Part shown: in pieces, positions 14,883 to 23,575 of the stretch
Layout: the number at the start of each line of letters is the position of its first letter
Position numbering within the stretch: position 1 is the first letter of the stretch
Source of the DNA: Rhodobiaceae bacterium
GTDB lineage: Bacteria; Pseudomonadota; Alphaproteobacteria; Rhizobiales; Tepidamorphaceae
DNA: 39,756 nt
NCBI GenBank assembly: GCA_020637895.1
Contig: JACKJP010000011.1
Span: 1 to 39,756, forward strand
Reading direction: 5' to 3'
The notes under the pieces: model-generated
Told to the model about the DNA's origin: nothing
The model's input: only the letters and a program-made list of their open reading frames with translations
Database searches by the model: none
Made by a program: the position numbers and the translations under genes

Positions 14883-17558
14883 GTGGATGATCTGCTGAGC
14901 GAATTCCTGACGGAAACCGCCGAAAGTCTGGACGTCGTCGATCTGGAACTTGTGAAGTTCGAACAAGATCCCAACAACGCCCAGATACTCGACAACATCT
15001 TCCGTCTTGTTCACACCATCAAGGGCACGTGCGGATTTCTGGGCCTTCCTCGCCTGGAGGCGCTCGCGCATGCCGCCGAAACGCTGATGGGCAAATTCCG
15101 GGACGGGCAGCCCGTCACTGGTGAGGCGGTCAGCGTCATTCTTGTCTCGATCGACCGGATCAAGGAAATCCTGGCCGTCCTCGGCGATACGGGCAGCGAA
15201 CCGGAAGGTGCCGACGAAGATCTGGTTGAACAGCTGGATGCCATGGCCGGCATCGGTATTGCTGCAACTGAAGCTGCCGAAGAACCTGAAGAGGTCTCAG
15301 AGGAAACGGCGGAACAGCCCTTTGTCTTTCAGGTGCTCGAGCGCGCACTGAAACCAGGCGAAGTCTCGCTTGACGATCTGGAGCGCGCTTTCCGCGATGC
15401 GCCCGGGCCTGAAGACATCGCCCCGCCCAAACCGGAGAAGCCGGCGGCTTTGCCAAAGAAGACGCCGCCGCCAGCACCTAAGGAAGCAAAGGAAAGCACT
15501 TCCAAGGGTGACGCGCCTGCCAAGACGCAGTCGATCCGCGTCAACGTTGATACGCTGGAACATCTGATCACGATGGTCAGCGAACTTGTGCTGACGCGCA
15601 ACCAGCTGCTTGATATTGCGCGCCGCAACGAAGACAGCGAGTTCAAGGTACCGCTGCAGCGCCTTTCGAACGTTACCGCCGAGCTTCAGGAAGGCGTCAT
15701 GCAGACGCGCATGCAGCCGATCGGCAATGCGTGGCAGAAGCTGCCGCGCATCGTGCGCGATCTGGCGCAGGAACTGAGCAAGGACATCGAGCTGGAAATG
15801 CACGGTGAGGATACCGAGCTCGATCGCCAGGTGCTCGAACTGATCAAGGACCCGCTCACCCATATGGTGCGCAATTCTGCCGATCACGGACTGGAATCGA
15901 CTGACGAACGCATCGCCGCGGGCAAGCCGGCGAAGGGCGTCATCCGGCTGCGCGCCTATCACGAGGGTGGGCACATCATCATCGAAGTCGCCGATGACGG
16001 CAAAGGGCTGAACGTCGCCAGGATCAGCGAGAAAATCCTCGATCGCGGTCTCGTCACCGAGGACGAGCTGGCGAAGATGACCGAGAGCCAGATTCACCGC
16101 TTCATCTTCAATGCAGGGTTCTCTACCGCCGCGCAGGTGACATCAGTGTCCGGGCGCGGCGTCGGCATGGATGTGGTGCGTACCAACATCGAGCTTATCG
16201 GCGGGTCCATCGACCTGAAGTCTGTGCAGGGCGAAGGCACGACCTTCACGATCAAGATACCGCTCACGCTGGCGATCGTATCCGCGCTGATCGTCGAGAC
16301 CGGCGGCCAGCGGTTTGCCATTCCGCAGCTTTCCGTCGTCGAACTCGTACGGGCCCATGCCAATTCCGGACATCGCATCGAGACGATCAACGGCGCTGCC
16401 GTCCTGCGGCTTCGCAACAAGCTGCTGCCGCTTGTGAAGATGCGCGACCTGCTGCGGATGCCTGCTGACGAGGAGGCTGTGGAAAGCGACTTCATCGTGG
16501 TCATGCGCGTTGGATCGCAGACGTTCGGCATCGTCGTCGACAGCGTGTTTCACACGGAGGAAATCGTCGTCAAACCGATGTCGTCAAAGCTGCGCGACAT
16601 CACGATGTTCTCCGGCAACACGATTCTCGGAGACGGTTCGGTGATCATGATCGTCGATCCGAACGGGATCGCGCAGGACGTCCGCACCGGCGAGGGCGGC
16701 GAACTCGACGCTGACGATGAGGACGAGGCGATGAAAGCGCGCGCCGGCGACAAGACCGCGCTGTTGATCGTCAGGGCCGGCAGCGATGCGCCCAAGGCCA
16801 TCCCGCTTTCACTCGTCACCCGGCTTGAAGATATACCCGTCGAGCGCATCGAAGCCGTCAACGGCCGTCATCTCGTTCAGTATCGCGGGACGCTGATGCC
16901 GCTCATCTATCTCAACGATGACGTCGTGCGCCATCAGGAAGGCGCCCAGCCGCTTCTGGTCTTTTCCGATGCCGGTCGTTCGGTCGGTCTGGCCATCGAT
17001 GCGGTCGTCGACATCGTCGACGCCGAACTCGACATCGAGGTGGGGTCGGCGACGCCCGGCATCCTTGGATCGGCGGTGATCAGGGATCAGGCGACGGAAA
17101 TCATCGATGTCGCGCACTATCTGCCGATGGGATTTGAAGACTGGTTCGAAAAGCGCGAGATGGACCAGATGGCGCTGACACGCCGCATCCTGTTCGTCGA
17201 TGACAGCGCTTTCTTCCGCAACATGCTGACGCCGGTATTCAAGGCCGCGGGTTATGAAGTCGTCGTCTGCGACGGAGCGAGGGCCGCGCTTGGCGCGCTC
17301 TCCGGCGACACAAGGTTCGATGCTATCGTGACCGATATCGAGATGCCGGAAATGAACGGCTTCGAGTTCTGCGAAGCCGTCGGCGCATCCGATCAGTTCG
17401 GACACATCCCCGTCATCGCTCTTTCCTCGCATACGTCGACGGCGGCCATCGAGCGGGGCCGGCAGGCTGGCTTCCACGATTTTGTCGCCAAGTTCGATCG
17501 ACCGGGCTTGATCGCATCGCTCAAGGAAATCGGTCAGGACATGGGAGTGGCGGCATGA
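14883..17558 (+). CDS. cheA: Hybrid chemotaxis histidine kinase CheA with two CheW-like domains and a receiver
   Basis: This 891-residue kinase reads chemoreceptor state and phosphorylates CheY and CheB. An HPt domain (1-105) carries phospho-accepting His44 in LVHTIKGTCGF. An acidic and Pro-Lys-rich linker (about 105-215) replaces the usual response-regulator-binding P2 domain. The dimerisation domain is about 217-285. The ATPase has its N box HMVRNSADHG (327-336), G1 box DDGKGL (371-376) and G2 box GRGVGMD (424-430). The first CheW domain is about 461-600, a second diverged CheW-like domain about 624-750. A C-terminal receiver (768-891) has Asp773-774 and phosphoacceptor Asp818. The GTG start has GGGGA eight bases upstream. 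Its stop overlaps cheW (ATGA). Confidence 0.92.
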   Translation: MDDLLSEFLTETAESLDVVDLELVKFEQDPNNAQILDNIFRLVHTIKGTCGFLGLPRLEALAHAAETLMGKFRDGQPVTGEAVSVILVSIDRIKEILAVLGDTGSEPEGADEDLVEQLDAMAGIGIAATEAAEEPEEVSEETAEQPFVFQVLERALKPGEVSLDDLERAFRDAPGPEDIAPPKPEKPAALPKKTPPPAPKEAKESTSKGDAPAKTQSIRVNVDTLEHLITMVSELVLTRNQLLDIARRNEDSEFKVPLQRLSNVTAELQEGVMQTRMQPIGNAWQKLPRIVRDLAQELSKDIELEMHGEDTELDRQVLELIKDPLTHMVRNSADHGLESTDERIAAGKPAKGVIRLRAYHEGGHIIIEVADDGKGLNVARISEKILDRGLVTEDELAKMTESQIHRFIFNAGFSTAAQVTSVSGRGVGMDVVRTNIELIGGSIDLKSVQGEGTTFTIKIPLTLAIVSALIVETGGQRFAIPQLSVVELVRAHANSGHRIETINGAAVLRLRNKLLPLVKMRDLLRMPADEEAVESDFIVVMRVGSQTFGIVVDSVFHTEEIVVKPMSSKLRDITMFSGNTILGDGSVIMIVDPNGIAQDVRTGEGGELDADDEDEAMKARAGDKTALLIVRAGSDAPKAIPLSLVTRLEDIPVERIEAVNGRHLVQYRGTLMPLIYLNDDVVRHQEGAQPLLVFSDAGRSVGLAIDAVVDIVDAELDIEVGSATPGILGSAVIRDQATEIIDVAHYLPMGFEDWFEKREMDQMALTRRILFVDDSAFFRNMLTPVFKAAGYEVVVCDGARAALGALSGDTRFDAIVTDIEMPEMNGFEFCEAVGASDQFGHIPVIALSSHTSTAAIERGRQAGFHDFVAKFDRPGLIASLKEIGQDMGVAA

Positions 17559-18028
17559 GCGCGACCATCACGAAGGTTTCCGGCGAAAGCCGCGAATATG
17601 TAACGGTGAAGATCGCAGGCCAGCTCTTCGGCCTTGCCATCGACCGCATCCACGATGTGTTCGCGCCCGTCAACATGACTCCGGTGCCTTTGGCGCAGCG
17701 GGAAATCGCGGGCGTGCTCAACCTGCGCGGTCGTATCGTGACCGCCATCGACATGCGCCGGCGGCTCGGTCTGCCGGACCGCGACGATGCCGGTACCAGC
17801 ATGGCAGTGGGCATCGACGCGAACGGCGAATCCTTCGGACTGATCGTGGACAATGTGGGCGAGGTCATGCGGCTTGCGCTTGCCGAACTGGAAAGCGCGC
17901 CCGCCAACCTCGACAAGACATGGTCGGGTCTGGCGGCGGGCATTTACCGCCTGGAGGGCCAGCTTCTGGTCATCCTCGACGTTGATCGCGTGCTGCGGCT
18001 CGGCGGCGAGGCATCGGCCGCGGCATAA
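17555..18028 (+). CDS. cheW: Chemotaxis coupling protein CheW
   Basis: This 157-residue adaptor links chemoreceptors to CheA. The double beta-barrel sequence is typical: YVTVKIAGQLFGLAIDRIHDVF near the N-terminus, GVLNLRGRIVTAIDMRRRLGL in the middle, and FGLIVDNVGEVMRL in the second half. The ATG overlaps the cheA stop codon by four bases, so translation is coupled. No chemoreceptor gene is in the window. Confidence 0.93.
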   Translation: MSATITKVSGESREYVTVKIAGQLFGLAIDRIHDVFAPVNMTPVPLAQREIAGVLNLRGRIVTAIDMRRRLGLPDRDDAGTSMAVGIDANGESFGLIVDNVGEVMRLALAELESAPANLDKTWSGLAAGIYRLEGQLLVILDVDRVLRLGGEASAAA

Positions 18029-18101
18029 AGGTTTCAGTAGGGGCTTCAACGTAAGATCGGGTTCGAATTCCGGTCCGGCGTATCGAGAATGGGAAACCGA
18101 T

Positions 18102-18467
18102 ATGAAGCATTGTTTGGTGGTGGACGATTCCAGCGTCATCCGCAAGGTTGCGCGACGCATCCTGGAAGATATGGGTTTCAGCATTCGTGAGGCCGAAGAC
18201 GGGGCTCAGGCGCTGACATTCTGCGATGAACAGATGCCGGACGCGATCCTCCTGGACTGGAACATGCCGGTCATGGACGGATTGCAGTTTCTCCAGCAGC
18301 TGAGATCGTCTCCGGGCGGGGCATCACCCAAGGTTGTATTCTGTACGACCGAGAACGACGCCGGCCAGATCGCCAGGGCGCTCAGGGCCGGTGCTGACGA
18401 ATACATCATGAAGCCGTTCGACCGTGACATCATGGAAGCCAAGTTCAACGAGGCCGGCCTGATCTGA
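18102..18467 (+). CDS. cheY: Single-domain response regulator CheY
   Basis: This 121-residue stand-alone receiver probably carries the CheA signal to the flagellar switch. Acidic pair Asp8-Asp9, phosphoacceptor Asp52 in LLDWNMPVMDG, and Lys104 in YIMKPFD are all present. The ATG follows a GGGAAA-like weak ribosome site. It sits between cheW and cheB, which supports CheY over a DivK-like cell-cycle receiver. The hybrid CheA just upstream has its own receiver, which could act as a phosphate sink competing with this one. Confidence 0.88.
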   Translation: MKHCLVVDDSSVIRKVARRILEDMGFSIREAEDGAQALTFCDEQMPDAILLDWNMPVMDGLQFLQQLRSSPGGASPKVVFCTTENDAGQIARALRAGADEYIMKPFDRDIMEAKFNEAGLI

Positions 18468-18541
18468 TCTACCGCCCGGCGGCGTATCGCCGGGTGCCTG
18501 AGTAGCGTTTTGCGTTTTGTATTGCGTTTGTGTGACCGACC

Positions 18542-19672
18542 ATGACTCTTCCTGCCACTACACTGGCTTCCACCGCCGCGACGCGCGATCCTATCCGCGT
18601 TCTCGTGGTGGACGATTCCGTCGTCATCCGCGGGTTGCTTGGCCGCTGGATCGGTGAAGCGGAAGGCATGGTTTCCGTCGGCGCTGCCCGCAACGGCCGG
18701 CAGGGTGTCGAGATGGTCGAGGCGCTGAAGCCCGACGTCGTCATTCTCGATATCGAAATGCCCGAGATGGACGGAATCGCGGCGCTGCCGGAAATGCTGC
18801 GTATCAGCCCGCGCCTTATCGTCATCATGGCGTCGACGCTGACCCAGAGGAACGCGGAAATCAGCCTTAAGGCGCTTTCGCTTGGCGCGAAGGACTATAT
18901 TCCCAAACCCGAATCCCAGGCCGGCATCTCGACTTCCGCCGAATTCCGTCGGGCGCTGATCGAGAAGATCTCTCAGCTCGGAGGACTTCGCAGGCCTGTC
19001 AGACCGACGCTGCGCAGTCTTGCCGCGGGCACCAGACTTCGTCAGGGCGATGAACTACCCGCGTCGACACGTGTGTTTTCGCGGATGATGCCGCGTGTGC
19101 TGGCAATCGGTTCGTCTACGGGCGGGCCGCCGGCGCTCGTCAAGTTCTTCTCGGACCTGGGACCGGCCCTGCAGCGTTTGCCGGTGGTCGTCGTGCAGCA
19201 CATGCCGGCGACCTTTACGCCGATTTTCGCCCAGCATCTGCAAAAGGCGGCAGGGATACCGGCGGCGGAAGGCATTCACGGAGAGCCACTCCAGCCTGGC
19301 CGGATCTATGTCGCGCCGGGCGGCAAGCATATGGTCGTTGCCGGATCGTCGTCCGCACCGGTCATCGAACTCAATTCATCCGCCCCGATACACTTCTGCA
19401 GACCTGCGGTCGATCCGATGTTTGCCTCGATAGCCTCACTCTACGGCACGTCGGCGCTCGCTGTGGTGTTTACCGGCATGGGATCTGACGGTGCGGAAGG
19501 CGGCGTACGCATCGCCGATGCCGGCGGCAGCGTGATCGCGCAGGATGAAGCAACAAGTGTCGTGTGGGGCATGCCGGGAGCAACCGTTCAGGCGGGGGCC
19601 GCTGCTGCGGTGCTGCCACTGGACGAGATCGCTCCCAAGGTGCGCAGCCTTCTGGCGGGGAGAAGAGCATGA
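18542..19672 (+). CDS. cheB: Chemotaxis methylesterase/response regulator CheB
   Basis: This 376-residue enzyme removes methyl groups from chemoreceptors for adaptation. The receiver domain (about 18-135) has Asp24-Asp25 and phosphoacceptor Asp70 (ILDIEMPEMDG). After a Pro-Arg-rich linker (about 148-180), the esterase domain (184-372) carries the triad Ser192 (GSSTGGP), His220 (VQHMP) and Asp316 (GMGSDGAEG). An ATGA overlap couples it to cheR. Confidence 0.93.
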   Translation: MTLPATTLASTAATRDPIRVLVVDDSVVIRGLLGRWIGEAEGMVSVGAARNGRQGVEMVEALKPDVVILDIEMPEMDGIAALPEMLRISPRLIVIMASTLTQRNAEISLKALSLGAKDYIPKPESQAGISTSAEFRRALIEKISQLGGLRRPVRPTLRSLAAGTRLRQGDELPASTRVFSRMMPRVLAIGSSTGGPPALVKFFSDLGPALQRLPVVVVQHMPATFTPIFAQHLQKAAGIPAAEGIHGEPLQPGRIYVAPGGKHMVVAGSSSAPVIELNSSAPIHFCRPAVDPMFASIASLYGTSALAVVFTGMGSDGAEGGVRIADAGGSVIAQDEATSVVWGMPGATVQAGAAAAVLPLDEIAPKVRSLLAGRRA

Positions 19673-20634
19673 ATGCGATGGATTTCCAGTTTCTCGCCGC
19701 CTTCCTGAAGGAACGGTCCGGACTGATCGTTACAGCCGACAAGGAGTATCTGATTGACAGCCGGCTTCAGCCGGTCGCGCGAAAGTTCGAGCTGAAGAGC
19801 ATAGAAGAGATCATTTCGGTGCTGCGCGGTGGCCGTGACGCCAGGCTCGCCGCCGCGGTTACCGAAGCCATGACGACCAATGAATCGTTCTTCTTCCGCG
19901 ACAAGGTGCCTTTCGAGCTGTTTCAGGATGTGATGCTGCCGACGATGCTCGACGCCCGCCGCGCCAGGAAGCATCTGAGGATCTGGTGCGCTGCCGCTTC
20001 TACCGGACAGGAGCCCTATTCGCTTTCGATCATCCTGAAGGAAATGGCTGCCAAGCTCGGCGGCTGGCGAACGGATATCATCGGAACGGATATCAGCAGT
20101 GCCGTGATCGAGAAGGCCAAATCGGGCATCTATTCGCAGTTCGAAGTTCAGCGGGGCCTGCCCGTTCAGCTGATGCTCAAATATTTCGAGCAGAAGGGCG
20201 ACGTCTGGCAGATCCTGCCCGAGATACGGTCCATGGTGCAGTATCGCCTGTTCAATCTTCTGGAGGATTACGCGTCGCTCGGCACGTTCGACATCGTCTT
20301 CTGCCGCAATGTCCTGATCTATTTCGATCAGCCGACCAAAAAGGCGATCCTGGAACGAATCGCCCGCACGATGGCGCCGGACGGTTACCTCGTTCTTGGC
20401 GCTGCGGAAACGGTTGTCGGAATTTGCGACGCCTTCCAGACCGTGCCGGAACAGCGAGGGCTCTACCGTTTGCGCGGCTCCGACGAGTCCAGTGGTATTG
20501 TGCGGCCGTTTGCGCCGCTGCGTGCGCAGGGCAGTGCGCCTGCTGTAACAGGTGCCAGCGCAACCGCCGTCGTCGGAGGATTGCGCGCGGCAACAGATCG
20601 GCTCGCGGCCATACCGTCGATCCCCGGACGATAG
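19669..20634 (+). CDS. cheR: Chemoreceptor methyltransferase CheR
   Basis: This 321-residue enzyme methylates chemoreceptor glutamates with S-adenosylmethionine. A helical N-terminal domain (1-70) is followed by the methyltransferase domain with TTNESFFFRD, the SAM motif IWCAAASTGQEPYS, DIISTDIS-like GTDISSAVI, and FDIVFCRNVLIYFD. About 40 extra C-terminal residues are low in complexity. The start codon overlaps the cheB stop by four bases. It is the last gene of the chemotaxis operon and converges on ctrA. Confidence 0.93.
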   Translation: MNAMDFQFLAAFLKERSGLIVTADKEYLIDSRLQPVARKFELKSIEEIISVLRGGRDARLAAAVTEAMTTNESFFFRDKVPFELFQDVMLPTMLDARRARKHLRIWCAAASTGQEPYSLSIILKEMAAKLGGWRTDIIGTDISSAVIEKAKSGIYSQFEVQRGLPVQLMLKYFEQKGDVWQILPEIRSMVQYRLFNLLEDYASLGTFDIVFCRNVLIYFDQPTKKAILERIARTMAPDGYLVLGAAETVVGICDAFQTVPEQRGLYRLRGSDESSGIVRPFAPLRAQGSAPAVTGASATAVVGGLRAATDRLAAIPSIPGR

Positions 20635-20668
20635 AATTCAACGGCGAGCGCCGTCGGAGAAGGAAATG

Positions 20669-20698
20669 AAAAACCCGCCGGCGCTTTGCACCGGCGGG
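20669..20698 (-). terminator. Intrinsic terminator of ctrA
   Basis: CCCGCCGG (20674-20681) and CCGGCGGG (20691-20698) form an 8-base-pair GC stem with a 9-base loop. On the minus strand it is followed by five T residues (A at 20669-20673), the standard layout for ctrA termination. On the plus strand, downstream of cheR, only a weak pyrimidine tract follows. Confidence 0.8.
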
Positions 20699-20728
20699 CT
20701 TCTCATACCCGGTATCTTGTGAGCCGTG

Positions 20729-21418
20729 TCAGGCTGCTTCCTCTTCGGGATCGCGCAGGACGTAACCGCGGCCCCAGACAGTCTCGATATAGTTCTTGCC
20801 GCCGGTTGCCGCCGCGAGCTTCTTGCGCAGCTTGCAGATGAAGACGTCGATGATCTTCAGTTCCGGCTCGTCGATGCCGCCATAGAGGTGGTTGAGGAAC
20901 ATTTCCTTGGTGAGCGTCGTGCCCTTGCGCAGCGAGAGCAGCTCCAGCATCTGATATTCCTTGCCGGTCAGGTGGACGCGATTTCCTTCCACCTCGACGG
21001 TCTTGGTATCCAGATTGACCTTGAGATCGCCGGTCGTGATGACCGACTGGGCGTGTCCCTTGGAGCGGCGCACAATCGCGTGGATGCGTGCGACGAGCTC
21101 ATCCTTGTGGAATGGCTTGGTCATGTAGTCGTCGGCGCCGACGCCGAGACCGCGAACCTTGTCGTCGATGCCCGAGTTGCCGGAGAGGATGAGGATAGGT
21201 GTCTTCACCTTCGAGACGCGCAGCGTCTTGAGTACCTCGTAACCGCTCATGTCCGGCAGATTCAGGTCGAGCAAGATAATGTCGTAATCGTAGATCTTGC
21301 CGAGGTCGATGCCCTCTTCACCCATATCCGTCGTATAGATATTGAAGTTCTCCGACTTGAGCATCAACTCGATGCTCTGCGCGGTGGCGCTGTCGTCCTC
21401 AATCAGCAATACCCGCAT
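20729..21418 (-). CDS. ctrA: Cell-cycle response regulator CtrA
   Basis: This 229-residue OmpR-type regulator controls flagellar, division and replication genes in alphaproteobacteria. The receiver domain (1-120) carries Asp51 in LLDLNLPDMSG and Lys102 in DYMTKPF. The winged-helix DNA-binding domain contains HLTGKEYQMLELL and IIDVFICKLRKKL, near-invariant in CtrA. The C-terminus ends with two alanines, as in ClpXP-degraded CtrA, so regulated proteolysis is likely. AGGGGAT precedes the chosen ATG; upstream in-frame sequence is not family-like. The 352-base divergent region to fliI holds five GANTC sites and several TTAA motifs. Confidence 0.96.
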   Translation of the reverse strand: MRVLLIEDDSATAQSIELMLKSENFNIYTTDMGEEGIDLGKIYDYDIILLDLNLPDMSGYEVLKTLRVSKVKTPILILSGNSGIDDKVRGLGVGADDYMTKPFHKDELVARIHAIVRRSKGHAQSVITTGDLKVNLDTKTVEVEGNRVHLTGKEYQMLELLSLRKGTTLTKEMFLNHLYGGIDEPELKIIDVFICKLRKKLAAATGGKNYIETVWGRGYVLRDPEEEAA

Positions 21419-21770
21419 ACCAATCCCCTTTTTCGCCCTTCTAGGCACGGATCGCGCCGCATGCGCTGCCGGCACAATCCGGTAAAACCTACTGGTCCTT
21501 TGTGATTCGATACGCTAACCGCCATTGGTTAACAAATCCTGATTCACGTCAACCGATTTTCATAATTTGTGCATTCACGAATCGGCTCAATTCATTGAAA
21601 CTAAGGTATAAATGGGCGAGTAGAGCGTTAAGAAACAACTTTAAGAAAAAATTATAAGCGACTCTTTCGACTCAGCTTGTAGGGGGTAATCGGGTACGGC
21701 TGACGCCTGCGTTAAGGTTTACCACCCCTTAAGGCCTTGTCGGGCAGTATTCAGGAAGGCTCGTAAACGA
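21419..21770. promoter_or_regulatory. ctrA-fliI divergent control region with five GANTC sites
   Basis: No gene lies in these 352 bases. Five GANTC sites, the target of the cell-cycle methylase CcrM, occur at 21504, 21541, 21579, 21660 and 21669. Fewer than one is expected by chance in the 170 bases they span. The region also has TAACC/GGTTA inverted repeats around 21516-21531, TTAA motifs at 21629 and 21641, and a pair of TTAAGG/CCTTAAGG elements at 21712-21734. By analogy with the Caulobacter ctrA promoters, it should be methylation-timed and autoregulated by CtrA. Confidence 0.65.
21641..21655. promoter_or_regulatory. CtrA-type box upstream of ctrA
   Basis: TTAA-GAAAAAA-TTAT keeps the N7 spacing and matches seven of eight core bases of TTAA-N7-TTAA. 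It lies about 225 bases before the ctrA start and 115 before fliI. A further TTAA at 21629-21632 sits beside it at non-standard spacing. Confidence 0.35.
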
Positions 21771-23135
21771 ATGGTTACGACGGACCGTACGGGAAAAGAC
21801 CGAGACGACATGCAGGCCCTCGCGCAGGATATAGAACTGACGCCCGATACGCTGGCTTATGGCCGCGTCGCAGGCGTGCGCGGACTGCTCGTCGAGATCA
21901 CCGGCCCGCTGCGGCGGATGCATATCGGTACGCGTGTGATGATCCGCGATGGCGGCCGTTCTCCCGTCGCGTGCGAAGTCGTCGGCTTTCGCGGCGACCG
22001 CGCCGTCGCTCTCCCGCTCGGCTCGCTCGACGGTATCCGCATGGGGTGCCAGGCGGAGATCAATGCCTCGGACGCGACACTTCGGCCTGGGCCGTCATGG
22101 CTCGGACGGGTCATCAACGCCCATGGCGAACCGATCGACGGAAAAGGGCCGCTACCTGCCGGTCCTGCACTTTATCCACTGCGCAATCAGCCGCCGCCGG
22201 CACATCGGCGCTCCCGCGTTGGCGAGCCCATAGATCTGGGTGTGAAGGCGCTCAATACATTCGCCACGTGCTGCCGCGGGCAGCGGCTCGGCATCTTTGC
22301 CGGATCGGGCGTCGGCAAGTCGGTGCTGTTCTCGATGCTGGCGCGCAATACGCGCTCTGACGTTGCCGTGATCGCGCTGATCGGCGAACGCGGGCGTGAG
22401 GTGCAGGAGTTCCTTGAGGACGATCTGGGACCGGAAGGCCTTGCGCGTTCCATCGTCGTGGTCGCGACGTCCGACGAGCCGGCGCTGCTGCGTCGCCAGG
22501 CCGCCTATACGGCAATGTGCATATCGGAATTCTTCCGCGATCGCGGTGACAGTGTCCTGCTGCTGATGGATTCCATCACGCGGTTTGCGATGGCGCAGCG
22601 CGAAATTGGCCTTGCCGGGGGCGAGCCGCCGACGACGCGCGGCTATACGCCAACGGTTTTCTCCGAATTGCCCAAGCTGCTGGAGCGGGCCGGCCCGGGT
22701 GTCGGCAAGGGATCGATCACCGGTCTCTTTACGGTGCTTGTCGAGGGCGACGATCACAACGAGCCGATCTCCGACACGGTTCGCTCCATCGTCGACGGAC
22801 ACATCGTCATGGAACGGCAGATCGCCGAGCGCGGTCGCTATCCTGCGATCAACGTGCTGCGGTCGGTGTCACGGACGATGCCCGGCTCGGCCGATCCGGA
22901 GTTCCTGCCTGATATCCAGCGCGCCAGGGCGCTCATGTCGACCTATGCCGACATGGAAGAGCTGATCCGGCTGGGGGCCTACCGCAAGGGCAGCGACCCG
23001 CTCGTTGACGAGTCGATTGCCATGAACGGTCCGCTTGAAGCGTTCCTTGCGCAGGAAAAAGGTAACGCTGTGTCAATTGCTGATGGCTACAGTCAGTTGC
23101 GCGCCATTCTGGACGGCCAGCGCGGCAAGGGATGA
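21771..23135 (+). CDS. fliI: Flagellar export ATPase FliI
   Basis: This 454-residue ATPase energises the flagellar type III export gate together with FliH and FliJ. It is homologous to the F1 beta subunit. Walker A is AGSGVGKS (177-184), followed by IGERGREVQEF, the Walker B region VLLLMDSITRFA and GEPPTTRGYTPTVFSELPKLLERAG. The ATG at 21771 is kept because GGAAGG lies about 12 bases upstream; an ATG at 21810 has no ribosome site. It is divergent from ctrA and followed by fliJ after 29 bases. Confidence 0.95.
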   Translation: MVTTDRTGKDRDDMQALAQDIELTPDTLAYGRVAGVRGLLVEITGPLRRMHIGTRVMIRDGGRSPVACEVVGFRGDRAVALPLGSLDGIRMGCQAEINASDATLRPGPSWLGRVINAHGEPIDGKGPLPAGPALYPLRNQPPPAHRRSRVGEPIDLGVKALNTFATCCRGQRLGIFAGSGVGKSVLFSMLARNTRSDVAVIALIGERGREVQEFLEDDLGPEGLARSIVVVATSDEPALLRRQAAYTAMCISEFFRDRGDSVLLLMDSITRFAMAQREIGLAGGEPPTTRGYTPTVFSELPKLLERAGPGVGKGSITGLFTVLVEGDDHNEPISDTVRSIVDGHIVMERQIAERGRYPAINVLRSVSRTMPGSADPEFLPDIQRARALMSTYADMEELIRLGAYRKGSDPLVDESIAMNGPLEAFLAQEKGNAVSIADGYSQLRAILDGQRGKG

Positions 23136-23164
23136 GGGTTTGTTAGGATGGGGGTATCGCAACA

Positions 23165-23575
23165 ATGAAATCGCGTGAAAGCCTGATCAAGTTTCGCAGG
23201 TTCCAGGTCGATGAGAAACGCCGCCAGGTCGCTCAGATCGAGGCAATGATCGCCGACTTCGAGCGGATGGCCGCCGAACTCGACAAGCAGATCGTCGAGG
23301 AACAGGACCGTGCGGGCATCCACGACGTCAACCATTTCGCCTATCCGACCTTCGCAAAGGCGGCGATCCAGCGGCGGGACAACCTGCTTCAGTCAGCGGC
23401 CAACCTGCAGGGCCAGCTTGACGATGCACAGGGGCGTCTGGCCGAAGCATTCGAGGAGCTCAAGAAGGTCGAGCTGCTGGAAGAGAAGACGCAGGAGCGC
23501 GATCGGGTTGAAACCGACCGGCGCGACCAGATCAACATGGATGAGATCGGCGGCAGGCTTGCCTATCACGGCTGA
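23165..23575 (+). CDS. fliJ: Flagellar export chaperone FliJ
   Basis: This 136-residue protein is almost entirely alpha-helical and predicted to be a coiled-coil hairpin rich in Glu, Lys, Arg and Gln (LIKFRRFQVDEKRRQVAQIE at the start, VELLEEKTQERDRVETDRRD near the end). Position directly after fliI and size identify FliJ, which inserts into the FliI ring as a rotor-like stalk and helps export. Its last ten bases overlap the convergent GNAT gene. Confidence 0.85.
   Translation: MKSRESLIKFRRFQVDEKRRQVAQIEAMIADFERMAAELDKQIVEEQDRAGIHDVNHFAYPTFAKAAIQRRDNLLQSAANLQGQLDDAQGRLAEAFEELKKVELLEEKTQERDRVETDRRDQINMDEIGGRLAYHG

Noticed and set aside
21712..21734. CtrA box in front of fliI from the TTAAGG and CCTTAAGG pair
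   Set aside because: The two TTAA cores are 13 bases apart rather than seven, so they do not form a standard site.
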